64,000 nt of DNA from Mantamonas sphyraenae (Eukaryota > CRuMs > Mantamonadidae): NCBI GenBank assembly GCA_026936335.1, contig JAPMXV010000032.1, positions 124,001 through 188,000 of the forward strand, written 5' to 3'. Numbering within the stretch: position 1 is the first letter of the stretch; each line of letters starts with the position of its first letter. Under the pieces are notes generated by a model that was not told the origin of the DNA, did not search any database, and saw only the letters and a program-made list of their open reading frames with translations. Made by a program: the position numbers and the translations under genes. Of this stretch, positions 23,161 through 32,688 are shown one piece after another.

Positions 23161-25179
23161 ATGGCCGGGTTGTCCAACACCCAGCTTCTAGGCCTGGCAC
23201 TGGCCATGATGATTGGACTGGAGGTGATGCACATGCTTCGCGCGGGTGAGTACGAGCAGCGAGCACAGGAACAGATGCGAAGGGAGCAAGAGCGCGAGCA
23301 CAAGAGCGGACACACAAGCCTGGAGGAGATCGAACCAGGTCAAATACTAGACAGAGACGAAGCACTAGGGTCGTCCAAGCAGTCCACGAAAGATTCCCTC
23401 GAGACACGAAAGCAGAAGGAGCGGCAAGAAGCGCAACTCGCTCGCGAGCAGGCTTCCAGACGCCAGAAACGCGCTGCCGCACGAGCCAAGCAGAACAAGG
23501 AGGCTACGGATTTCGAAGACAACGCACAGGAACTGGACGACAGCAGCGTGAAGGGACTGGACAAGGAACTGCGCGAAAACCTGTTCTCAGGAGAGCGTGA
23601 TGACGACGACAAAAACGCAGCGAACGGCCGCGCGACGGACGACCTGCAGTACAACCCCATCAGTGGAGACCACGACGCAGCGGTCAAAAAGACCGACACA
23701 AAGACATCCACCGACACAGAACAGGGCACAACGGACCACCATGGAAGCCACAGGGAACAAAGTGCAGCGGACAAGCCCGGGAACCCCGACCATGACCACC
23801 CTGAGGAATTGGCCTTCACGACCGTCCATACACACGATACCCGGTACAATCCATCCCAGTTTCCTGTCGCCATGGTCACATTCAACCGTCCGCACTACCT
23901 AGAGCGGTCGTTGGAGTCCCTGGCCAAGGTGGACCACTTCAACGCTTCCATGCTGACTGTGTTTCAGGACGGCAAGGATGCAGGTGTAGCCAGCGTGGTC
24001 CAGCGCCTGGGCTATGCCCATGTTCAGCACGAGCAGACCCAAGGTGCATTCGAAGGTGCGGTGCACATTGCTCGCCACTACGGCTTCCTCCTGCGCACCA
24101 TGTTTGACAACCCCAAGTTTGCCGACGCCCCGTACATCATTGTGGTGGAGGATGATATGTTGTTTGCACCCGACTTTCTGGACTACTTTGCCCAGATGGC
24201 TCCGCTGATGGACGAGGACCCTTCGGTGTGGGCCGTGACGACATGGAATGACAATGGGTTCAAGAGAGCTGTTCGAGATCCCTCTCGTCTCTACCGTACC
24301 GAATTCTTTGTCGGCCTGGGCTGGCTGGTGTCCCGCAAGATCTTCCAGGAGGAGCTGCGACACAAATGGCCGCAGACCCACTGGGACCACTGGATGCGTG
24401 ACCCCGCCCAGAGCAAGGGCCGCGAAACAGTGTACCCTGAGATGCCTCGCAACTACAACATTGGCGAGGTGGGCACCCACAGCGACGCAAACTTGTATCG
24501 CCAATATTTTAAGGACATCCACCTCAACCACCACGGCCATGTCTACTTGGACTACACCCGGTACAAATCTAACGCCTACGAAGAGTGGATTGCCAAACAG
24601 TACGCAGAGGCCGTGGTCGTGGAAAACCTGGGGGAGCTGGAACGATACAGTGGCAAGACGCTGGTAATCAATGCCGGCCTGTCGCATCCCATGGACCCGA
24701 CGTGGCGCCAGGTGATGACTTTCTTTGGCCTCTGGGCTGAGGTTCCCCCTGTGCGAGGCATCCATCATGGCCTGCTGATCTTCCGCTACCACGGCAACGT
24801 GATTCTTTTCACTGCCGAATACTCAAAGTACTTCAAGAAGGAGCGCGGCACAGTGATCTCGTCCACCATGTTTGCTCATGGCCAGGTGACTGTACGTCGC
24901 GACGACGTGGTTGTCCACAAGGCGCTGCAGGGTCAGAGCTGTGACCAAGCGTGCGGGTCGCTGCGCAAAAAGTGCATCGACAATCATATTGCGCTCATCA
25001 ACACATGCACAGAGCTGCAAAAGGTGTTTCCCTGTGAAAAGGGCTGTCACAAGAGCTACGGCTACGACCAGCCTGCGTACGAGGTCACCCAGCAACTGTG
25101 CCTCACCAACAACAACCCCAGCTACTTTTCCTGCCAGGGATCGCACGAAAAGACCGCTCGCATCTGTCCGTGTGCATAG
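23161..25179 (+). CDS. GT13 N-acetylglucosaminyltransferase with MGAT5-like Cys tail
   Basis: Intronless, 672 aa, type II Golgi topology: signal anchor at residues ~8-26 (LLGLALAMMIGLEVMHML), then a long charged stem to ~225. Residues ~235-560 are a GT13 catalytic domain (FPVAMVTFNRPHYLERSLES; IIVVEDDMLFAPDF with the metal-binding acidic triad near residue 330; a VGLGWLVSR and HWDHWMRD acceptor-site block). GT13 contains MGAT1 (GnT-I) and POMGNT1; this matches the fold without deciding which. Residues ~587-672 add nine or so cysteines (QSCDQACGSLRKKC, YFSCQG, ARICPCA). The first and last clusters resemble the C-terminal tail of MGAT5, a different GT family. N-glycan branching is the likely role. 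Confidence 0.88.
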   Translation: MAGLSNTQLLGLALAMMIGLEVMHMLRAGEYEQRAQEQMRREQEREHKSGHTSLEEIEPGQILDRDEALGSSKQSTKDSLETRKQKERQEAQLAREQASRRQKRAAARAKQNKEATDFEDNAQELDDSSVKGLDKELRENLFSGERDDDDKNAANGRATDDLQYNPISGDHDAAVKKTDTKTSTDTEQGTTDHHGSHREQSAADKPGNPDHDHPEELAFTTVHTHDTRYNPSQFPVAMVTFNRPHYLERSLESLAKVDHFNASMLTVFQDGKDAGVASVVQRLGYAHVQHEQTQGAFEGAVHIARHYGFLLRTMFDNPKFADAPYIIVVEDDMLFAPDFLDYFAQMAPLMDEDPSVWAVTTWNDNGFKRAVRDPSRLYRTEFFVGLGWLVSRKIFQEELRHKWPQTHWDHWMRDPAQSKGRETVYPEMPRNYNIGEVGTHSDANLYRQYFKDIHLNHHGHVYLDYTRYKSNAYEEWIAKQYAEAVVVENLGELERYSGKTLVINAGLSHPMDPTWRQVMTFFGLWAEVPPVRGIHHGLLIFRYHGNVILFTAEYSKYFKKERGTVISSTMFAHGQVTVRRDDVVVHKALQGQSCDQACGSLRKKCIDNHIALINTCTELQKVFPCEKGCHKSYGYDQPAYEVTQQLCLTNNNPSYFSCQGSHEKTARICPCA

Positions 25180-25276
25180 TCGTGAAACCGGTGCAATGAA
25201 GGGATGCACTGACTCTGTATGTTGCCCTCGTTGCCCAGCCCTGGTCCACTGCACGCGCTCGCCTGCCCAGGACAAC

Positions 25277-25774
25277 ATGGATGCAGATGAACTCAAGGAG
25301 GACATTGAAATGGAAGTAGAGGTGGTAGGTTTTGTGCTGGAATAGATGTGTTGACACACACATGCACAGCAGGTGCGCATTGACGTGCTTCGCTTCCAAA
25401 CCCGGTCTGTGCCGCACCCATAGCACTCGGATGTCCTTGGGGACCACTCGTGTGGACGACAACCACAATGTGTGCACCTATTCATGAACCAAAGATCTCT
25501 CTGCGGTTGCTCCTTGTCCCAACTCCAGCGCTTGTGCCATCCCGCGCGCTTTTCGCTGACACCTTTGGGGCACCGCTCGCCGTGTCCACTCGCCACGCAG
25601 CTGACAACGGTGATGGGCGATGTGCTCAACTCGGTAGCTACCCAGACGGCGTCGTTGAACAGCCTGTTCGACAAGGTACAGGAGCACAAGGACTTCTTTG
25701 TCTCCTGGAACAAATTCCTGGCAAAAGGTCACCGGGAGATGACAGCGCAGGCCAACCAACCACAAAATGTATAA
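25277..25774 (+). CDS. 73-aa helical protein, unknown
   Basis: Two exons fit, 25277-25324 (16 codons, acidic: MDADELKEDIEMEVEV) and 25601-25774 (57 codons plus stop), joined in phase 0 by a 276-nt intron with GTAGGT donor and a CACGCAG acceptor. The second exon is one amphipathic helix-rich segment (SLNSLFDKVQEHKDFF, then SWNKFLAKG). Size and composition are like small coiled-coil subunits such as DASH Dad2, but the resemblance is too weak to name. The splice is supported only by consensus and phase, and the gene could be a different small ORF. Confidence 0.5.
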
Positions 25775-25825
25775 CACCAAGCAGGAAGCAATTTACACGA
25801 ACAGTGTGCGTTTTGTTCTCAAAGC

Positions 25826-27419
25826 TCACTTGCGCAGGAAAGCGTCGTCGGGGATCAGCGTCAGGCCGTCGCGCGGGGTCCAGTTGAACCCGCGCTCATA
25901 GTCCTGAGAAAGGACGTTGGTGAACTGGGCAACCACATCCGTCTGCGTGGTGACCACGGTGATGTCTCGGTTCGCCCTGCGCCACTCCGAGTTCCCGTAC
26001 GGCGGGAACGTGGACGCCTGCGGGTAGTCAGTGGGCGACCAGTTGCCAGTCGACATGCCCACATGCTCGCCGTCCAGAATCCAAAACTTGGCGTGGGTGA
26101 ACGTGTACATGCGGCTCGCCGTCTTGCGCACAGTGAGGCCGGCGTGGTACAGCTCGGTGTAGCACTTCTGAGCAGACTCGTAGTCTGGTTCGCTATAGAT
26201 ATGGTCAGACACAAGCACGCGCACGTCCACACCATTGTTGTGCATGTCGATGACTGCCTGGCAAAGGTCCGGGTCGGTGATCTGATAGATTGCAATCGAA
26301 AAGTTGCTCTTGACCGCGTTCAGGCCCGCCTTGATGTTGTCCCAGGCGTAATCCGGCGATGCAAACGTCAGGATGTCAAAAGTACCAGTCACGGGCTGCA
26401 GCTTGGTCACATAGGCGCCCGGGAAGTTGTTCGGCGGGGGAATCACCACAGGCACCTTGGCCTTGTCGGTAATGATCTTCATATCGTCAGACGAATAGCT
26501 CTGCTGCACCTTGAACGGGGTCGCCTGCGCCCAGTCACTCTCAAAGGTGGCCGACCAGAGCGCGTGCACCTTTGCAAAATCCGTGCCAACCACATGGACG
26601 CCAGCCTCGCGGTTCTTCATGATGGACGTATAGGTGTAGTTGATGGATGACACGGTGGCACGCTTGCCGTCCGAGCTCATGTACTTGGTGTGCATGAACG
26701 TCGTCGAGGTGTAGTACCGGATTTGAGCTCCATTCAGCGCAAGGAACGTCAGAGGGTCAATCTTCCCGGCGCACGTCGGCGTTCCATAGTCGTTGGTGAT
26801 CAGACGCACAGACACGCCACGGTGCAACGCGTTCAGCAGAGCCTGGAAGATGGGGAAACTCTGTGCCACACACGTGTGTCAGCGCATGCGGGCGCTTTGG
26901 CCTACGCGGGAAAACTTGCGGACGTGACAACTTACTTCGTTTCGCTGGCCCTCCACAGTGCAACCTGTGCATCCGCTAAAGTTTGTGCACCCGCTCCAGC
27001 TGTGAGGATGTGTAATTATCCATGTGTCATGTGTGTGTCAGCTTCATTCCCATCCAATCGCTGGGTATCTGCTTCGGGAGCACGCGACGAGAACGGCGTG
27101 GATTTTTCTGGGAGCCGTTTTGTCCGTCGCCTCGCAACGGTGCCTCCCTGCCACTGCATGCCTTCACCTACCTGCTAAAACCCGGCGTGAAGATCTCCAC
27201 CGACGTGTCTGCCTCCTCCACAATGGACGTCAGCACGTCTGCAGACGTGTCTGGTGAGAAAAACGGAGTCACCGTGAGCGAGAGACTCGTGTCGTGCTGC
27301 GCCTCCAGATGGGCCGTGTATGTGGTCGTCTGGTGGTCATACGACGGATCGTCCTGAGCAGTTGCCACCAGCACAGTGGCCATGAGAAGCACTGCTGCAA
27401 GAAAAGCCGTCCAGCGCAT
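25826..27419 (-). CDS. Secreted phospholipase D-family protein
   Basis: Exons 27419-27172, 26999-26936 and 26860-25826 (phases 2 and 0) encode about 448 aa. Residues 1-22 are a signal peptide (AFLAAVLLMATVLVATA). The small middle exon encodes a Cys-rich patch (SGCTNFSGCTGCTVEG). Two HKD catalytic motifs are intact: HTKYMSSDG near residue 160 and HAKFWILDGEHVG near residue 359, each followed by a conserved SxN or TGN. Two HKD motifs in one chain are typical of PLD phosphodiesterases, which transfer phosphatidyl groups or cleave nucleic acid backbones. Secretion or a lysosomal location is inferred from the signal peptide. No PX/PH domain is present. Confidence 0.87.
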
Positions 27420-27530
27420 CTCAAGAAGAGTTTTGGGTTTTGGGTTTGCTTGAGTCGCGCTTTCCATTAACATCCCAGCAAAAGCAGTTTGGGACCAATG
27501 ATCTGAGTCCATCCTCAATGGTCACATCAA

Positions 27531-30500
27531 ATGCATTTCTTGGTCTCTTCGTCTTCGTGCTTGCGCCCGTGTTTCTCTCTGCGCCGCCTCACCCAACAGG
27601 TCGACCTCCGTGCTGGTGCAGACATGTACAAGTCGTTGACGGAACTGACATCAGCGGGCAGTCTGCTGGGGGTGTCGACGAGCGAGGATGACGCGTTTGA
27701 CGAGATACTGGACCTGGGTGAGTGGCAACCGGAGACCACAGACGAGGCGCGGTCCAAGTACACATCCATGATCTCGGAGGAGGACATCAAGAAACTCAAA
27801 TCGAGTAGTACAGCGTCGGACGACGCGTCCCATACACTGGGTGCTGATGACTCTGTGTCTCTGGGCCAGCAGAGCGAGTTTGACCACAGCTTTGCGCTCT
27901 CGGGTTCAAAGTACACTCCATACCGTTCGTCGGTCGCATTCGGAGATCGTTACAGCACCATCATCAATGCCAAGGACGCTTCTGCAAGTCTAGACTCATC
28001 CTCTTCCAACCTGGAGCTCACACTGACGAGCTCAAGTAGCTCGTCGAGCTCAACGGAAGCTTGGTTCCAGAACAGCCTTTCACGCTCCAGGGCCAATCGC
28101 ACATCGCAAACGTCGCTCCCAGCCGCCAATCAAAACGCAAAGGAGCACGAGGATGACACCTCTGACAACGAGGATGACGAAACCGCCCTGGATAATGACG
28201 GGGACCTGGAAGACGTTTCTTCCATGGTCGACGGCAGCCACCGCGACTGGACGGCAGAGTTCCAGGCGTTGTTGAGCAAGCCAACGTTCACCAAGCAGGA
28301 CCGTCTGGACAGGGAAAATGACCTGGACAATCTGGTCCAAGAGTTTGTCGAGTTTTCCGGGCCCGTCGTCAAGACGATTGTCCACGAACGCAACATGGAG
28401 AACAGCAAGCGCACCATCCCGTGCATCTCATCCAAGGTGGGCGGCCAGGCTGGCGGCCAAAAATATGCCCACAAGAATGTGTTTTTCAAGTTTGCTGTGG
28501 ACACAGACGACGCGTTGTACGGCGGCGACACGTTTGCCATGAAAGCAGCGGGGCATGAACTCAAGGGCCTGCGTGCGTACATTTCCTGTTCCATTCCCCA
28601 TCTTCACTTTCCCATGTTTGCCCTGTTTGACTACGGCGGCTTCCGAGTCACAGCGTCGTCCATCCTTCCGATCAAGGGTGCAGACACAATCGTGTATGGT
28701 TCTGCAGATGGTGGCAAGACGGTGCACGCCTCGTCGAAAGACATGGGAGTGATGATGCAGGCGGCAGGAGAGATGATGAACCTGAAGCCTCACAAAGTAG
28801 GGGACAAAATGACGGAGCTGTATGGACCGGGTGACATCGAGGGCCATCTGGGCACAGACGGGCGCTTTTATCTCCTGGACACAGCGCGTGTGTTCCCACC
28901 TACGTTTCATCCGCGTCTGGTGCAAGAGAACCCGGGCATTGTTCTGTACGAGCTGTTCCGACCCGAGTTTGTGCGTCAGGCACAGAAGCCACTGAGTAGC
29001 GACGCGCTGACGGGCTGGGGATCGCACAATCATCGGGTGCACAATGCAGAAGTGCTGGATGCAACCAAGGAGCTGCTGAAGCGTCAGATTCCGGAGTACA
29101 CGGCGCTGCTGGACAATCTGTACGCGACCAATTCGTCCCGCTCGTCGCGGCTGTTTTACAGTGCGCACCTGACGTCGATGATGCGTGAAATCCAAGAGTC
29201 AGGGATCAACCTGCGCTATCTGGGTTACATCCGTCACTATCTGAAGTTGCCCGCGCTGCGTGACGCGTTTCTGCTTGAAACGATTGCTCGCACGTTCAAG
29301 GTGCGGCTTCGCTCGGCGTTGCGCCAGATAGACACGGACACGGACGTGGAGAAGCATCTGAAACAGGTTGTGGTGAGCACGTTCAACCGCTTCTTTGTGC
29401 CGGGAGACAACGAGCAGGACCAGGCGTGGCTGTCGACGTTTGTGGAGGATCTGAAGCACAAGTACAGACACGTGTTGAGTGAAGAAGAGGAGCAAATGGT
29501 CAAGGAAAACGGGTTGGCAGGCCTCTTGGCAGGACTGAAGCAAGCGGAGGAGTGGACGTATGGACTGTTCAGTCGCATGCAAGACCTGGTGGCGGTGCAG
29601 TTCTTCAACTCGGTTCTGGTGGAGAGCAAAGTGACACGGGGCATGCTTGTGTTTCGCATCAAACGCGATTTGGACACAGCGCATCAGACGTCTCCGTCGT
29701 CCTCATCGTCATCGTCATCGTCCTCATCGTCATCGTCATCGTCCCCTGCTGGCGGATCGACCAACCGAGCGTTTGTCGTGGACGACGTGCAAACAGTGAG
29801 CATTGCGACAAAGAAGATTACGATGAAGCCGTATACACAGCATCTGATGACGCAGGGGATGCTTCGAGAGGCAGAAGACTTTTACCTGCGCGAACTGGCG
29901 CTGCGTGAAAAGACGGTGGGTTCCAACAACATTGCGGTGGCCGACACGCTTGACGACCTGGTGGACCTGTATGCACAGGTGGGCATCTCTATGTTTGAAA
30001 AGGCGACGCCGCATATCACGCGTGCGCTGAAGCTGCGGGAACTCTTTTTTGGGGAGAACAGCGAACAGGTTGCGCAGTCGTTGAATGTGTATGCAGAGCA
30101 CTACCGCAACTTTGGCCAGCTGAATATGGCCCTGTCTTTGTTTACGCGTGCCCTGAACATCCGCGAGAGCCAGGAGGAGCCGGACAACGAAAAGATTGCC
30201 GAGAGTGCACACAGCCTCGCCGGCCTGTACTACGACATGGGCAAGTACGACCTGGCCCAGAAACTGTACAAGCGAGCACTGCGCATGCGCGAACGGCTGT
30301 TTGGCAAGAGCCACATCCTGGTTGCCCAGACGCTGAACAGTCTGGGGGTCATTGCCTACGTGAAGGGCCAATTTCGGGACTGTCAAAAACTGTACACACG
30401 GGCATTGAAGATCAAGAAGAAAGTGTACGGGACGGGACACATTGCCTTGGCACCCACTGTGAACAACCTGGCGGTGTTGCACAAAGAACTTGGAGACTAC

Positions 30501-32600
30501 GGCGAGGCGGAGAAGCTGTACAAAGAGTCACTGGACATCCGTGTGGCCAACCTGGGCGCAGACCACGCAGAGGTTGCGCAGTCGCAGAACAATCTGGGTG
30601 TGTTGTACGAAGTACGCGGAGACCTGGCAAAGGCGCGGGAGTTGTTTGAGTCGTCCTTGCGCATCCGGGAGGGGATCTACGGACCAAATCACCACAATGT
30701 GGCCATGTCCTTCAAGCAGATGGGCAGGCTGCTCATGACGTGGCGCAAGTACCCAGAAAGCATTGAATATCTGGAAAAGGCGCTGAAGATCGAACTGCGG
30801 GTGTTTGGGGAGAAGAGCTCGCGGGTGCTGGAAACGGTGGAGAGTTTGGGCATGTGCTACCTGAAGAATGCGCAATTTGAGGACGCAATGGCAATGCATC
30901 TGCGAGAACTATCAATCCGCGAGGCCCTGCTGGACTCGACATCGCACTCCGAGCTGGCCATGGTGTACGACAAGCTGGCCAAGGTGTGCATCGGTCAGGG
31001 CAAGGGGTCCGAGGCCGAGCAGCTGCTGCGACAGGGCCTGGAGCTGAGGCAGCAAGCCATGAAGCAAGAATCAAACAGCGAGGTGGACATCAGCATCTCG
31101 TGGGTGAACTTGGCCGTGTTGTATGAAGAGCAGGGGCGGAACGAGGAAGCCAAGAAGATGCTGAAAAAGGCGCTGAAGCTGCGCGAGGAGGCATACGGAC
31201 CCATGGACATCAACGTGGCAGAAGTGTTGGACGAATTGGCTACGGTGTACCACAACATGGCACGATTTGACACGGCGGTGCAGTGCCAGAAGCAGGCGTT
31301 GGATATTCGACGAGCGGCAGGAAGCGAGCAGGAAGCCGAAGTGGCACGGACTCTGAACGACTTGGCGGTGCTCTACGACGACGGAAACATGAACGAAGAG
31401 GCGGAGCAGTGTTATCGGGAGGCGCTGAAGCTGCGGAAGGAGTTGTTTGGGGAGCATCACTCGGAGGTTGCTCAGAGTCTGATGAACCTGGCCGGGTTGT
31501 GTCTGGACGGAGACCGGCTGGAAGAAAGCGAAGTGTTGTATCAAGAGGCGGTGGACGTGTTCCGACACCTGCGAGACAGCGACGGCAAGGTGCCGATGGA
31601 GGTGGTGATACCCATGAACCACCTGGCCACGCTCAAGTCGAGGCAGCTGGACTTTGTGGCGGCAGAGGCCTTGTACAAGGAGAGCATTGATGTGTTGGAG
31701 CAGTTTGAAGGAGTGGTGACGAGGGGAAGGCTGATGGCAGAGTGCCTGGAGCAGCTGGGCATCCTGTACAAATCGGAAGGGCGATACGAGAGTGCAGCAG
31801 AGAGTCTGGAGCGGGCATTGGAGGAAAGGCAGACGTTCCAACACAAGCAGCATCCGGATGTGATGGTTGTTGTGGAACACCTTGCCATGCTGTTTGTGGA
31901 AATGGGAACGATGGAGATGGCGGATCCATTGCTGCGGCGACTGCTGCGTGTGGAGAGGAGCGCAGAGGAGGCATTCGATCTGTTGCTGAATGTGAGCAAG
32001 ATCTACAACGAGAACAGCTGGTACAACCGGGCAGTGGACTGCCTGGAGCGAGCCATCGACGTTGCGCCAACGGACTTGGACGTGGCGGCAGTGACAGTGC
32101 AGCTGGGAACACTGCATCGGGAGAACAAACAGTATGCATTGGCGTTGGACGCGTACGAGGATGCAGAGAAGCTGTATCTGGGCATTCGGGGAACAAGGGA
32201 GAGTCGGCTGCTTGTTGGACTTTACATCGTGGAAGTGCACGTGGAAACACAGCAGTACGGAGAAGCAGACACAAAGATGGCATCGTTGCGTACAGCCGTG
32301 CTGGGCAAGCCTTTGGTGGCGATTGTGGACTCGTTCGAGCCGGGTGAAGAGGACGAGGACGGGGAAGAGAGTGGAGAACGGCGCAAGTGGGATGTGACGT
32401 GGTCGATGCTCAAGGTGGAGGAGAACGAGCGACGCAAGCTGATTGTGCATGGATGTTCCGTGTACCGGGACGTGCTGTACGTGTTGGGTCATTTGCACCA
32501 GGCGAAACTGATGCGCAGGATTGCAGGGTCGCTCGAACGAGATCGGCTGCTGTCGCTGGGGGAGAATGAGGACGAGGAGGATGATGGAGAGGGAGGATAG
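27531..32600 (+). CDS. Clu-domain + kinesin-light-chain-like TPR protein (1,689 aa)
   Basis: Intronless, 1,689 aa, ending at TAG. Residues ~270-490 contain a Clu (clustered mitochondria) domain: KVGGQAGGQKYAHKNVFFKF, LKGLRAYISC, ITPL-like ILPIKG, TIVYGSADGG, GDIEGHLGTDGRFYLLD and FPP. CLU proteins bind mRNAs for mitochondrial proteins. A short Ser run lies near ~720. From ~770 to ~1600 there are about 15 consecutive ~42-residue TPRs of the kinesin-light-chain type (for example SEQVAQSLNVYAEHYRNFGQ, AEVAQSQNNLGVLYEVRGDL). An acidic tail follows. The usual CLU N-terminal domain is not evident and the TPR array is unusually long. The start may be 27624 instead of 27531. Confidence 0.83.
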   Translation: MHFLVSSSSCLRPCFSLRRLTQQVDLRAGADMYKSLTELTSAGSLLGVSTSEDDAFDEILDLGEWQPETTDEARSKYTSMISEEDIKKLKSSSTASDDASHTLGADDSVSLGQQSEFDHSFALSGSKYTPYRSSVAFGDRYSTIINAKDASASLDSSSSNLELTLTSSSSSSSSTEAWFQNSLSRSRANRTSQTSLPAANQNAKEHEDDTSDNEDDETALDNDGDLEDVSSMVDGSHRDWTAEFQALLSKPTFTKQDRLDRENDLDNLVQEFVEFSGPVVKTIVHERNMENSKRTIPCISSKVGGQAGGQKYAHKNVFFKFAVDTDDALYGGDTFAMKAAGHELKGLRAYISCSIPHLHFPMFALFDYGGFRVTASSILPIKGADTIVYGSADGGKTVHASSKDMGVMMQAAGEMMNLKPHKVGDKMTELYGPGDIEGHLGTDGRFYLLDTARVFPPTFHPRLVQENPGIVLYELFRPEFVRQAQKPLSSDALTGWGSHNHRVHNAEVLDATKELLKRQIPEYTALLDNLYATNSSRSSRLFYSAHLTSMMREIQESGINLRYLGYIRHYLKLPALRDAFLLETIARTFKVRLRSALRQIDTDTDVEKHLKQVVVSTFNRFFVPGDNEQDQAWLSTFVEDLKHKYRHVLSEEEEQMVKENGLAGLLAGLKQAEEWTYGLFSRMQDLVAVQFFNSVLVESKVTRGMLVFRIKRDLDTAHQTSPSSSSSSSSSSSSSSSSPAGGSTNRAFVVDDVQTVSIATKKITMKPYTQHLMTQGMLREAEDFYLRELALREKTVGSNNIAVADTLDDLVDLYAQVGISMFEKATPHITRALKLRELFFGENSEQVAQSLNVYAEHYRNFGQLNMALSLFTRALNIRESQEEPDNEKIAESAHSLAGLYYDMGKYDLAQKLYKRALRMRERLFGKSHILVAQTLNSLGVIAYVKGQFRDCQKLYTRALKIKKKVYGTGHIALAPTVNNLAVLHKELGDYGEAEKLYKESLDIRVANLGADHAEVAQSQNNLGVLYEVRGDLAKARELFESSLRIREGIYGPNHHNVAMSFKQMGRLLMTWRKYPESIEYLEKALKIELRVFGEKSSRVLETVESLGMCYLKNAQFEDAMAMHLRELSIREALLDSTSHSELAMVYDKLAKVCIGQGKGSEAEQLLRQGLELRQQAMKQESNSEVDISISWVNLAVLYEEQGRNEEAKKMLKKALKLREEAYGPMDINVAEVLDELATVYHNMARFDTAVQCQKQALDIRRAAGSEQEAEVARTLNDLAVLYDDGNMNEEAEQCYREALKLRKELFGEHHSEVAQSLMNLAGLCLDGDRLEESEVLYQEAVDVFRHLRDSDGKVPMEVVIPMNHLATLKSRQLDFVAAEALYKESIDVLEQFEGVVTRGRLMAECLEQLGILYKSEGRYESAAESLERALEERQTFQHKQHPDVMVVVEHLAMLFVEMGTMEMADPLLRRLLRVERSAEEAFDLLLNVSKIYNENSWYNRAVDCLERAIDVAPTDLDVAAVTVQLGTLHRENKQYALALDAYEDAEKLYLGIRGTRESRLLVGLYIVEVHVETQQYGEADTKMASLRTAVLGKPLVAIVDSFEPGEEDEDGEESGERRKWDVTWSMLKVEENERRKLIVHGCSVYRDVLYVLGHLHQAKLMRRIAGSLERDRLLSLGENEDEEDDGEGG
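29698..29745 (+). repeat. TCATCG Ser run in the Clu-TPR gene
   Basis: A TCN run encoding about 16 Ser between the Clu region and the TPR array. Confidence 0.9.
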
Positions 32601-32688
32601 GGAGGACGGGAAGGAAAGGGAAGAGGGTGATGATGGGGATGGTGTGTGTTTGCGAAAGTGCGGGCAGCGTTTTTCTCTGCCACCTGGG

